Shown here: positions 11,944 through 24,101 of the stretch, in pieces
Numbering within the stretch: the stretch's first letter is position 1
Layout: the number at the start of each line of letters is the position of its first letter
DNA from: Mytilus edulis
Taxonomy: Eukaryota; Mollusca; Bivalvia; Mytilida; Mytilidae
DNA: 64,000 nucleotides
Reading direction: 5' to 3'
Assembly: GCF_963676685.1 (NCBI RefSeq)
Contig: NC_092356.1
Span: forward strand, 42,681,601 to 42,745,600
Translations under genes and position numbers: made by a program
The notes under the pieces: generated by a model
What the model saw: only the letters and a program-made list of their open reading frames with translations
Database searches by the model: none
Told to the model about the DNA's origin: nothing

Positions 11944-13150
11944 TTACATTTGCCGTAATCCCTCATCAAATGCAAAAAATACTACGGCAAAGCTTTTTCA
12001 TGTGTCAACTATATCATTAACGATGAGACTATAACTTACCATTATAGAATTTCCCTACTTGGTAAATGCACTTAGACAGAAAAGGGGATAACAAGACCAC
12101 TCATAAAGCTCGCATCTTAGTTAATTCGTCATCCATACAAACGTCAAGTATGAGAACTATGCACTTGTCAATTCAGTTTGAATTTGTCCCCCATAGACTG
12201 TTAGTATATGATATATCAATTTGGAAAACGTGCCGTTTTTGTGCATTGAGGAATCAAAATCTAGTAAAATCTTCAAATATGTCGCCCCTTTAATTTAGAA
12301 TTCGACAACCCATTGAAAAGTATCGACGTCAAAGCTTTTCCCAAGCGTTGGCAATATCGACGAAGGAAACCATTACACAGTTCAAATCCTTAGATGAGTA
12401 TATGCACTGTTTTCTGAAAGCTTCAAAACAGTAGAATTTTTGATTTAAGTTAACTTTTTCCACAGACACTCTGGACCCTTGTATCTGTTACCGATATACA
12501 TTTTAGTGTAAAAATAGAATTTTTGTTGTTTTTTTGTTGTTTTTTTTTTGTTGTTAAAAACATTCAAATATTTATAAATGAAATGCTCTTTCATTTATGA
12601 CGATATCTAGTTTATAGAAAAAAAAAATTATTAAAAAAATAGATATCTGATTTTGTGTATTCCAAATTACCTTTTAAAAAAGCAGCAAATTCGATTTCTC
12701 TTACCAATGAAACGTGTTACAAAGGCAAAGAAAAAAATCTGAGAAACAATAAGTAAACCCTACATTTTAAATGTAAGCAGTCAGGATCATTTAAAAATTT
12801 GTGCATTAATTACCATGCACTTATGGTTAGGCATTATTTCTTGTCGTTTGTGTAATTATGTCCTTGTGTTCGATGGGTTTAGTTTTTGGTTTCGTGTATG
12901 AATAACATTGATTTGAAATCAAAATGTGTTTGGTTTATGTCATGTGAAGACAAATATGATCATAGTGTGTTGTAATTAGTTGTCAAATACCTTCAAATAA
13001 TAATGCAGTTTTTTTATTATATGTAATAAATTATTAAGTCTATACTAACAATGAAGACTCCAGGGTTGTTAATCATATGTACATATCATAATTTGAATTG
13101 ATTATTCTGCTCTTTATGAGCGACGTGATTGACAAATTAAACTATTCTTA
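11944..13150. other. No recognised feature
   Basis: AT-rich sequence with short T runs (about 12520-12550). I see no exon pair, RNA gene or defined repeat end. Confidence 0.4.
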
Positions 13151-13450
13151 TTCTGCCTGTATGTGAACTGTCTCGTTTGTCTAAATGTTCTCGTATTTTT
13201 CTTTGAATTTATTCCGTTCAACTGTCTAGTTGATCTAAATTTTCTGGTGTGTGTCGTATCTGTCCAGATTTTTCGAGTTAGATATAGAAATTCTTGTTTG
13301 TCTGTGCGACTGCATAATTGGTCTAAATTTTCTCTTTTGTGTTCTTTCTTGGAGTTTATATGTTGATTTCTTGTTTGTTTGTGCAACTATCTAGAAGCTC
13401 TAGATTTTCTTGTATGTGTTCTTTTCTTTGGATTTATATAGACTATAACT
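13150..13450. repeat. Degenerate tandem repeat, roughly 90-bp unit
   Basis: Phrases near CTGTCTAGTTGATCTAAATTTTC, TTCTTGTTTGTCTGTGCGAC and TGTGTTCTTTCTTGGA recur three to four times with drift. Frames on both strands here are repeat artefacts. Confidence 0.4.
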
Positions 13451-13739
13451 GTTTAGTGTCGTTAAATATAGTTGTATTTGTACGAGGCTAGGAAACGAGG
13501 TGTATGCGAGCTTTTAGCGAGCTACTACACCTGTTTCGAGCCGAGTAATGATAAATTTTCCTTTACAAAGGACGATGTTTTTTTGTATGTGTTCTGTTCT
13601 TTGGATATATATTTTTCCCTAAAAGCAAATCATCCCAATCCACCATTAATTTACTCAACCGTCATCACAGGTAATATGTTAACAATATTAACTATTTCAT
13701 AGCATAAGAAACTTGCTGGAGAAATATCTATCCCGAGAG

Positions 13740-14947
13740 CAGACTTGGGGTAATTTTAATTGTAATCGTTAATCAGCTGTAATTAATTACAATTTTGCAA
13801 GTAATCATTGTAATCATTAATCAGTCAACAAATCTGATTACATGTAATTTAATTTATCAATTACTTTTCAAAAATCCCCTGTAATCCTGATTACATTTTG
13901 ATCACATTCTGATTACAATGAAAAAATGTAAACTAAAAAAAAAGTCACAATTAATAAACATCTAACATGTTGAAATAGTTTTGTTTACTTTAAGCATGTT
14001 AATTGATTTCTATACTTTGTCAGTAAACAGTAAACTGTTACAGAAAAGTCATCATTAGCCTAAGTAAAAGATATTGTACACATATTCACAATTTAACGAT
14101 GTACGTATGTATTTGATAATGAATATTATATTCAAATAATACTTTTCTTTAACCCCTGAATTTTAATCTTTTGTTGATATTGTGATTTTTGTCAACTTGG
14201 AATTGACAGATAGGAGATTAATTTAGGTTTGTTTTTATTGCAATTACCAGTTATGTATACCTGCAGGGCAATATATAAGATAAAAGATAAATCAGACATA
14301 AGACAATTTATCTAATTAGCCCAAACTAAATTTAAAGTTGTACAAACATATTGTTTAAATTTAATAAATTTTGGTATTTATTTGGACAAATTAAATACAA
14401 TGATTTTAAGCATTTTTTCATTTTGTATAAAATTTGTTTAAACAATTCTAAAGTACATATATTAAACATTCTAACATAGATTTTAACTGGGTAATTTTAT
14501 TTCATCGATATTTTAACTTTTACATACATATAAAGTCTGGAAGAGGCCAGAAAACAAACACCAAACTCTTTATAAACCTTTATTAATTGAAGTCAAAATA
14601 ATTCCAGAAATCAATAATGATGAAGTGTAAAAGGTCATAGCCAGTTACACAATGTTCAGGTATAGATAAAGTTTGAAGTTATTATTTTATAACGTATATT
14701 AAACATGATTAAATAAAATCGTTTCTCAAATTAGAGGTTTATTCACTCAAATCATTCAAAATGTTGTCTTTTTTAATTTAAATTCATTGTAATCAGATGT
14801 AATCATGATTACTTTGAAAATGTAATCATTAATTTAATCAGATTCTTTTAGAAATGATGTGATCATTAATTTAATTTAAACGTTCAAATTACAAAGTAAT
14901 TGTAATTCTTAAATCAATTACATTGAAAGTAATCGGACCCATCTCTG
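13740..14947. mobile_element. Non-autonomous hAT-type element (MITE, about 1.2 kb)
   Basis: The ends are CAGACTTGGG and, read inward from the other side, CAGAGATGGG. Both sides are flanked by a perfect 8-bp duplication, CCCGAGAG, at 13732-13739 and 14948-14955. An 8-bp target duplication and CAG-starting ends are typical of hAT transposons. The outer 200 bp on each side are rich in TGTAATCATTA-like motifs in both orientations; the middle is AT-rich and non-coding. No transposase is present, so it would need one in trans. Confidence 0.85.
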
Positions 14948-15179
14948 CCCGAGAGAGCAAGGGTTTGTAATATTGTGCCTTTTCACCATTTCGTTCGTAT
15001 GTGACGTCATGGTTATAACTTTTTGCGTTCAGGCCTGGTTTGTCACTGAGTCAGGCGTGTCTATTTTCTGTGTTGGTCTTCAATGTATTATGTATTCGTG
15101 TTTTGTTTTCTGTAATTTGTTAAGACGTCAGTTTTATGATGTAAATCTTTAAATTCATTTGATTAAATTTACTGTTTGC

Positions 15180-15960
15180 AATAGCATAAATTGTTCTATA
15201 TAATAAGGATGTTCTTATCACAAGCAGAAAACCCTAGCCGTATTTGGCACAACCTTTTTTCAACTTTTGATCCTCAGAGCTGTACAACTTTGTACTCCAC
15301 CCCTTTTTTTGACTTTTGAACTTTTATATCTGGGCGTCACTGGTAATTCTTGTTTGGACGAGGCGCGTTTTTGACGTAATGAATTTTAAACCTGATGCCT
15401 TTTGTTATCTGTTGTTCGCGTGTTTCTAATACGTTCTCCTATTTGTTTGTATTGTGGTCCTGTATTATTATGTTGTCATTTTGATGTTATATATAACAAT
15501 GCCATCAAAGTGCGAGGTTTGGCATGCCATAAAACCAGGTTCAACCCACCACTTTTTTCTTTAAAAATGTCCTGTACCAAGTCAGGAAAATGGCCATTGT
15601 TATATCATAGTTCGTTTCTGTGTGTGTAACATTTTTACGTTGTGTTTCCGTTGTGTCGTTTGTTTTCTCCTATATTTTAGTGTACTATAAGACGTGTCAC
15701 GGTACTTTTCTATCCCAAATTCATCTATTTGGTTTTGATGTTATATTGGTTATTTTCATCGGATTTTGTCTAATGCTTAGTCCGTTGCTGTGTGTGTTAC
15801 ATTTTAATGTTGTGTCGTTGTTCCCCTCTAATATTTAATGCGTTTCCCTCAGTTTTAGTTTGTTACCCCGATTTTGTTTTTTGTCCATAGATTTATGAGT
15901 TTTGAACAGCGGTATACTACTGTTTCCTTTATTTGGGCAGTCATAAAAAAAATCAATGTA
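15180..15960 (+). repeat. Interspersed repeat block (related copy at 63150-63625)
   Basis: 15500-15930 matches 63215-63625 nearly throughout. Shared text includes TGTACCAAGTCAGGAA, GACGTGTCACGGTACTT, TAATGCTTAGT, ATGCGTTTCCCTCAGTTTTAG and GAACAGCGGTATACTACTGTT. Parts recur inverted near 19480-19560. No coding frame is supported. Confidence 0.7.
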
Positions 15961-16055
15961 TCAAAACATAAACGGAGAACAAAATCGTAGTCAAAGATAA
16001 TTTTAATCTTATGGAGGCAAAAATATAGAACTCCAAGGCAAATTCATAACGGCAA

Positions 16056-16293
16056 ATGTCAAAGTCAAAAGCTCAAACACGTCAAACGAATTTAAACAAC
16101 TGTCATATTCCTGACTTATTAATGACATTTCCTTATGAAGTAATTTCGAGTTTCAAATTCTGTTTCTGTACCATAGAAAGATTGAAAATGATACTCCTTT
16201 TAAGAGTAAAGGGAATGTGTGTCTTTTTAATATCTTTCCAATATTCATCTCTAAATAATTGTACATTGTATGTGTGTTTCCTCCTTGGAAAAT
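16056..16293 (+). repeat. Direct duplication, copy 1 (second copy 16647-16873)
   Basis: About 225 bp from AAAAGCTCAAACACGTC to TATGTGTGTTTCCTCCTT occurs twice with few differences. Copy 2 is preceded by 16490-16646, which duplicates 13560-13733. Copy 2 therefore joins two segments that are about 2.3 kb apart in copy 1. Confidence 0.85.
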
Positions 16294-16894
16294 TGGGATG
16301 TTTTCTACTCTTTGGTCGGGTAGTTGTCTCTTTGACACATTACCCATTTCCATTCTCAATTTTATTGTTCGGTCTTTATACATAAAAGTTGTTTATAGTA
16401 AAATGACAATTTCAATTCGAAATAGTTTACTAGTGACTAGTGCGTAATCTTTGAATTTGAATTTTGTTTTCCTTTTTGTCTTTACAATGGACGATGTTTT
16501 CTTGTATGTGTTCTGTTCTTTGGGTATATATTTTTTTCCCTAAAAGCAAATCATCCCAATCCACCATTACTTAACCGTCATCACAGGTAATATGTTAACA
16601 ATATTAACTATTTCATAGCTTAAGAAACTTGCTGGAGAAATATCTATCAAAAGCTCAAACACGTCAAACGAATTTAAACAACTGTCATATTCCTGACTTA
16701 TTAATGACATTTCCTTATGTAGTAATTTTGAATTACAAATTCTGTTTCTGTACAACAGAAAGGTTGAAAATGATACTCCTCTTAAGAGTAAAGGGAATGT
16801 GTGTCTTTTTAATATCTTCCCAATATTCATCTCTAAATAATTGTACATTGTATGTGTGTTTCCTCCTTAGAAAATTCATATAGAAATTATAAAA

Positions 16895-19800
16895 CTGTGT
16901 TGTAATAACGTATTTATTGAACAACAGTACAAACAGACGTACAAAAATACATTTAACAAAGTTATAAAATCCCTTTGTGTCAAATAATTCCACTCATGGT
17001 GAGGCTTTCCTATTTCTACCCGTTGCATCTATACTCTGCAAAATAAATAGTAAGATATTTAATTAAGGTTATACATGTACGAAATCTACTCTAATTACAA
17101 GCATGTGTGATAAGAGTAAACACTTGTTATTAAACTTTTGTAACAAATTACAGGCAGTATACACCAAGGGGACACTCAAAACACATAAGTCGAAGATAAA
17201 CTGACAACGCCATTGCAAAACGAAAGACGACTGAAGGAGAAGTCAACAAAATACTACAAACAAAACTATTTAGTAAAGTAACAATGCAGGAAGCATATTT
17301 GTTTTGTGTATTAGTCCATATTAAAAGCTCAACATATGTACGAGTTTCGTTCGGATTACAAATGTGTATCTTAAAGGGACTACCTGTTTGGTTGTGTGGG
17401 TTCTAAGAAAAAAGTTATACTAGTAATATCTGATTATTAGGAAGTCGATAAAATGAAAATCGATAATTTCACGTAAGACAAAACTAACAACTGTTCAATT
17501 GGTCTCGTTGTGACCTCTTATGATCATGGCTTACAAATACGACAAAAACGGTATTGAAACTGAAGCTTCTAAAACGTTAATGCGGTAGTTTGAACGTACA
17601 TTTTATAATACAATCTAGTTTGAAATCAAATGACGAATGTTTATCAAATTACATTAAAACTAAATATATTTATATACTGACCAATTCATTTTAGGGATTT
17701 TCTATGGTCAATCAACGAACCAAAACTTCATTAAACAACATCTCTTGTAAATGATACGTCTGTAATAGTCGTTATATCCCTCACAGTCTCCGGGGTAGTA
17801 TACTTCTTCAAATGGATCAGGACAATCATTGGGGAAACACCGACAGGTTCCGGGTATCACTTGACCATCTGAAATTATAATGTGTCCATAATTTATTTGT
17901 ACAATTCAATTGTGATATAAATAATAGCAATTATTGCATGTTTTGTTAAATTGTGCATCGAAGGAAACCGCTGACCCAAAATGAATGATATTGTTTTTGA
18001 AGGGTAATACATAGTTGAACTTTCAACAACATTTTGGTTTTTGTTAACGATGCTCCTCTGGCTCCATTTTGGGACAAATATTGCTGTTTATAATTGATGA
18101 CTTGTTTAGAAATTAATTAAATTGTCGCTGTTTTACGATAGTTTCCTTTGATCTTACTGACTGATTATTTCCTTTCTCATTACAGTAGAGTTATATGAAA
18201 AAGTATCGCTAGAAACCGGCAAAGGTAAAATAGCGATAAACAGATAATTATTGATCATCTCAACTCGATTGTTTTTCTAACTTTCGCCGTACCGGCGCAA
18301 GCGAGAAAATCAATCTTTTCAAGATGACTTATGATAATCTATAAATATGGCTAAAACGTAACCATACACATATTTGTCAGTGAAACTATCAGATTCAATG
18401 TTAAGTTGTTCTCTTTCTGAATTTGCATGATGCAGTTGACGCTGCATGTTAAAACAAATTAATAATTACAATTCATTTATTTACTAGATATAAACGAACA
18501 CCAGCTAATTAAAACAAACAAAAAAAATCAAATACATGAATTAAATAATAAAAAGGTAAATACCTATTGAAATAAGTAAAGAAGATTAAAATTGTTTCAA
18601 AAAGATGAAAAAAATATAGGTGGTCTGTAAAAATAGTAACATCCAGTCAGGAAGATAATGACCAACAAAACATATGTATAATGTGTTTGTGGCAGTAGCA
18701 ATTATATCGCACGTGATTATTTAATGGGAAATTATATTTTCCGGAAACGAAAAAAGGTGTTTAAAACATTTCAATGTCATGTTTACAGAATTTTTTTATG
18801 TTGCAAATGACTTGATATAGTATTTCAATTTATTTTGGTTGTACGATACATATGTCCACTTGGTTATTTCAACGATTTAATCAAAATAATGTTTGTTTGC
18901 ACGATTTGATTGTTTGTATTAAGTGCATTTGTCTCCGTGAGGGAGAGATAGATGGTTTATAACGTCATTTACGCGTTTGTTCAAATTTCAATCTATGTAG
19001 CTTCTGCTTGGCATATTTATTATTGTTCGAGTTGTGGGTTCACTGATCTTCCTTTGCTATAAAAATCTTTTGTGTTCTAACAAATATTTTTGTAAGAATC
19101 TGGAAAATGTCGTTTTAAAAACTTGCACTTTTCCTTACATATATGATAATAAATTAGATAACTTAGTTAATAGGTATGTCATTTTTGTTATAAATATAAT
19201 ACATCCCTAAGTATAAAACAGGAGTAAAAGAAATAGGGAGATACAAAATAAAAAAACCACCAGGTATCTTGAATCGAAATCTGATTAGGGATCCAGAACC
19301 AGAGAAACAACTACATGAGACCGCTACACGATTGGTAAGTAAAATTTGTATCTGCTTCCTCCCACATAGTATAATCCTCCGTTGGGAGGGGATCAAGTTT
19401 TTACTTAAAAATGTCACTTAACAAAGTGTAATTGTTACTCAGAATTCGGATCATCCGTAAAATTCGGATTAAGATACCCGGTGTGAATAAGGCAACACAA
19501 ATGAAGGCAACAGTAGTATACCGGTGTTCAAAAGTTATAAATCGATTGAGAGAAAACAATTCCGGGTTATAAAATAAAACCGATGAAAACCACAGATAGA
19601 AAAATAAAATGGTCATAAAGTAAAAAGGCGGCAACCAACAAACAATCCACATTGTAACTGCCCGGGAACTGACAAGATTGTGCAATACCAAAACAAAACG
19701 CCTTGAAAATAAAACCTGCTGTCAATTCAGGTGCTCCAGAAAGCTCAACAATAAGCAACCAAAAAATAATAAAATATACACAGCAACTGTTGTAATATTT

Positions 19801-20271
19801 GCACTGATAAATAAGAAACATTTTGTAATTTGTTTTACTGTAAAGCATTTGTTCAAAAAATCATTCTGAAATCCGTAAAAATGCATTAGAGACGCCATTC
19901 ATAAAATATTTCATCACTTTCGAAAGGAATTTGGTAGAGTTATTTTCCGTTTTTCGGTCCTATTAAACAACTTTATTCGTAGTTATGATATGATTTACAC
20001 ATACAATAAACATTGTTGCACTAAAAGTTTGTGTGATTGGTACAAGGACGCCCTTTTTGTCCTATTATTTAAGTTATGTCTTTATAAGTGTTTAGCAATG
20101 TGGAAAAAAGAATTCAAAAGATTCGAATTCCAGAATTATAGTAATATAAATTCCACAACAAAACAAATTAAACAAACATTTATAAGCATATTATAAGCAT
20201 TAATTTGATAACTTACCGCACACTAGCAGCAAGGTAACAACAAGAAAAACACAGAGTAAAATGTGTTTCAT
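16895..20271 (-). CDS. Small secreted cysteine-rich peptide (six Cys), three-exon gene
   Basis: Exon 1 is 20271-20217: ATG, then MKHILLCVFLVVTLLLVC, a clear signal peptide, with donor GTAAG. Exon 2 starts at 17868 (acceptor TTTCAG) and encodes the mature peptide to TGA at 17710-17708. The phase-1 junction makes Asp19. The product is 71 residues. Cysteines at 27, 29, 34, 47, 62 and 63 give the spacing C-x-C-x4-C-x12-C-x14-CC, enough for three disulfides. A donor after the stop (GTATAT, 17677) and an acceptor TTTTGCAG (exon from 17035) define a 3'-UTR exon with AATAAA at about 16914-16909. The C-terminus is basic then hydrophobic (KRCCLMKFWFVD). Bivalves encode many such peptides, including antimicrobial and venom-like scaffolds. 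I do not recognise this spacing as mytilin, myticin, defensin or mytimycin, so its role is open. The start, splice sites and polyadenylation signal are read directly. Confidence 0.8.
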
Positions 20272-20400
20272 CCTTTTCAATATTAATTTAGCGGATGATC
20301 AAGTTATTCTACCGGTCTAAAGCGGACGATCAAGTATTCCCAAATATGTAAAACCTGTATTTTATGTTTACTGATATAAAGAGATCCAAATGGGGGCGTG
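20272..20400 (-). promoter_or_regulatory. Upstream region of the cysteine-rich peptide gene, with a direct repeat
   Basis: Two near-identical boxes, GCGGATGATCAAGTTATTC (20291) and GCGGACGATCAAGTATTCC (20322), lie 31 bp apart just upstream of the start codon. AT-rich TATA-like tracts sit further out (about 20360-20380). Paired boxes could be binding sites or part of the 5' UTR. Confidence 0.35.
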
Positions 20401-21490
20401 GTTTTGTGTCTTATTTGCATGCTCATAACATACGTATCAATTTATTATAACACAAAAATGTGGTTGTGGTAAACGATTCTGATTAATTTCAAACTGTAAG
20501 GTGAATGATAAGAAATGACATTGTCAAATGCAAAATTTAATTAGCAATAAAAAGCATAATATATAACGAAAAGTGGTGAAATATTAATAATTTTTTAATA
20601 ATGTTTATTGAAAGTTGACAAGTAAGAATGACTTTTTACTATAAAAATAGAAAGAATTAATTAACAGATATCTTATATTTTGATAGAAAGACGGATAATT
20701 GATTTATCTTTCATTATAACAGATCTTTTTAATAAATATTTCAGAGAAATATGTAAACAAGTTCCGTTTCCTTATATTTTTTTTTATCAAGATGCGTTAA
20801 GAACAGAACTAGGATCAGAACATAAACCGCAACTACATGTAGTTACTATAAAATCCTAAATGCAGATGGGCATCTTTCAATGACCTTTAATTAACTTATT
20901 CAAAACCAAATGTTAATTAATATATTTGTTTGATAAAACACTAGTAATTCTTAATACTATAATTAGTTTGCGGAATAACAACTAAGTATGATAATTGTTT
21001 TTATGACAAGGTAATAATTACTACTATCTTCGTTGTTTGAACTCTGGTGGATAGTTGTCACCACACCTCTATATGTTTTGTATTTACAAAGTAACTCAAG
21101 TTAACCAAGTATCTCATTCTTTATGCACGGCATTAATTCATTACGTAAAGTTGTTTTATTGACCAATCATTAGCATGTACTTTACAGGGTTGAACTTTTT
21201 TTATGAATAGTGAGGAAAAAGAATACTTGGTGGGTGTATATTGGACAACTTTCCAAAATATGCCGGGAAATCACCATATATCGTAGAAACTGAACTTAAT
21301 TGATTTTATTCAGGTCGGCTGTCACTGTGAAATATTTAGCGATGAATCAGAGACAGTCGACAATCTGATTGCAGATTAAGGTGACATAGTGCGTCGATTG
21401 TCAATTAGCGTTCTTCTCACTGAAGAAGTATGAGCAGATCATGTTCTACTTGTTTTTAATTTATGAATTATGTACTGTTGCAAGAAACTC
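20400..21490. other. No recognised feature
   Basis: AT-rich intergenic sequence with no open frame of note and no repeat end I can define. Confidence 0.4.
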
Positions 21491-22960
21491 TCTAAGACAA
21501 TGGTGACTAACAACGAATTTAGCTGTTACTCACTTTTAAATTATGACGATAGACGGGTAAAGCTGTTACTCACTCAGACAACGATGACTATACACTAGTT
21601 AAGATGGTGCTCATTTAGGAAAACGAATGATGACTTAATACAGGTTGAGATGGTTGAGATGCTGTTTATTCTGACATTGATGATTATAAATGGTTTAAGA
21701 TGCTGCTAGTCCATACAATGATGACTATATGCGGGTTAAGTAGTTATCAAAGGTAACAGGCTTATAATTTGATACGCCAGACGCGCGTTTCGTCTACATA
21801 AGACTCACCAGTGACGCTCAGATCAAAGATAATTATAAAGCTAAACAAGTATAAATTTGAAGAGCATTAAGGATAAAAAATTCACAAAAGTTGTGCCAAA
21901 TACGGCAAAGGTAATTTATGCCTGACGCTGCTATTTCAGAAAATAATGACTTTATACGTGTTAAGATACTGTTCACTCATGTAACTATTATTTAAAACCG
22001 GTTAAGCTGTTACTCCCTCATACAGCAGTGGCTACTGTTGCTCTCACTTAGACAATGCTGACTATATACGGTTTAAGATGATACTCGCTCAGGCAATGAT
22101 GACTATAAACAGGTTTAGGTTTTACTCATTCAGACAATTATGCCTATAGTTGGGTAAGATGTTTCTCACTCAGAAAATGATGACTTAAGACGGGTGAAAC
22201 TGTTACTCACTAAAGCAATGATGACTATAGACGAGATTACTTTTTGTTCACTAGGCCATAACTATAGGTGGGTTAAGATGTAACTCACTCAGACAATGAG
22301 GACAATAGACGGGTTAAGATGTTACTCACTCAGATAATGGAGTCGATAGACGGGTTAAAATGCTACTCACTCAGATAATTGAGTCCATAGACGGGTTAAG
22401 ATGTTACTCACTCAGACAATGGAGTCCATAGATTGGTTAAGATGTTACTCACTCAGGCGATGAAGACCATAGACGGGTTAAGATGTTACTCACTCAGACA
22501 ATGAGGACCATAGACGGGTTAAAATGTTCCTCTCTCAGACAATGGAGTCCAAAGACGGGTTTAGATGTTACTCACTCAGACGATGAGGATCATAGACGGG
22601 TTAAGATGTTAATCACTCAGACAATGAGGACCATAGACGGGTTAAAATATTACTTACTCAGACAATGAGTACTATAGAAGGGTTAAGTTGTTACTCACTC
22701 AGACAAAGAGGACCATAGACGGGTTAAAATGCTACTCACTCAGACAATGAGGACCATAGACGGGTTAAAATGTTCCTCACTCAGACAATGGAGTCCAAAG
22801 ACGGGTTTAGATGTTACTCACTCAGACGATGAGGATCATAGACGGGTTAAGATGTTACTCACTCAGACAATGAGGACTATAGACGGGTTGAGATGTCCTC
22901 ACCCAACCAATGATAGCTAAAGCTTTTAGTTGTATCTGTTACGCACCCAGACAATGAGGA
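21490..22960. repeat. Minisatellite, 41-bp unit
   Basis: The unit reads near GACGGGTTAAGATGTTACTC followed by ACTCAGACAATGAGGACCATA. Spacing is exactly 41 bp where measured (ATG at 22319 and 22360). Copies are best from 22260 to 22900 and decay to the left. A SINE-like repeat (GACGCGCGTTTCGTCTAC) interrupts the array at about 21750-21900. Frames reading MLLTQTMRTIDGLK arise because three units make 123 bp, a multiple of three. Confidence 0.9.
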
Positions 22961-23423
22961 CCGCTTACGGGTTTACTTTAGGCTGATATGATTTGGTTGC
23001 TCACAGACGTTTAATGCTTCCCACACTACATATGTACGTTTGTTAAATTCAAACTCAACTCCAACAAAACGCGTCCTGTGCGTCCTGTGCACTGAGATTG
23101 GTTTCATACGTTTTTACGATATACTTAAATTCAATATTGCACGGATATCTCCAACGCTTTAGAAATGTGAACATATGGTTTTTGTTTACCATATTCTTAA
23201 GCAATTCATGATGAGCAAACACACACCCTTTGATTATATAGTGTACGGTTAAACATCAAAAGATTTTTGGTTATAATCTTTCACTCAATTGTCTTGAAAT
23301 TGTTTTTATCAAATCATACCTTTCATGGCGTTGTCAGTTTATTTTCAATCTATGAGTTTGACTGTCCTTCTGGTATCGTTCGTCCCACGTTCATAGTCTC
23401 AAAGTGCAAAAAGTAGCGTTTTC

Positions 23424-24101
23424 TTAAAGGGTCACTAGCTGTCAAATTCATAGTCACCCATTTACCTCCAATTCTCATATTTGATTTATAACAATGTAAA
23501 ACATTTATCCAAACTATCAAAAGTCTAAAATAAACAGTTTACAGAGCATGCCGTAGATAATATAAAGGTTTGTTTCGTGTGTATTTTAGTCCAGACGCCA
23601 TCTAATAACTACCGATTTGACCCCAGATGACCATATAAGCGATGTAAACATAAATAAAGATATGAATAGATTAAACCAACACGTGTAATTGGATTTTTAT
23701 AGGTCTATTTAGTTTTATTTTATAGAATAAAAATAGATGTTTCTCATTGTTTTTAACCGTATAAGAATGATTTTATGTGGATCGAATTAGTAATCAAATG
23801 ATTTACCGTAGTTTTACTTTCGTTGTTGACATTCTTTTTTCTTTAAATAACCAGTACACGTACAATGCATGTTGTCAATCTCTAGCTAGGGGGTAAATTG
23901 AAATTCACATGAATACGGATTTAAAGAGGTCGACTCATTCACTTGTAAGTGAATAACTAATTATCAATGTTTCTTAGCGTAATTTGACAAAATTGAACCT
24001 TTTTGGCTGCAAAAAGCGAATTGTTATTTCACTATTTCATTATTTATTGAACAAAAAAAAACTTTAGATTTTTTATATATCTCGAAGCTAGTGCCCCTCT
24101 T
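23424..24101 (+). mobile_element. MITE with AAAGGGNCACTAGCT ends, copy 1
   Basis: It starts TTAAAGGGTCACTAGCTGTC and ends near GAAGCTAGTGCCCCTCTTATA, an imperfect inverted match. The interior aligns along its whole length, in reverse orientation, with 54448-55146. No coding potential. A target of TTAA or TTTAAA is suggested by copy 2. Confidence 0.6.

Noticed and set aside
22483..22920. Frames reading MLLTQTMRTIDGLK repeatedly
   Set aside because: A product of the 41-bp minisatellite; no splice or start context and the array decays freely.
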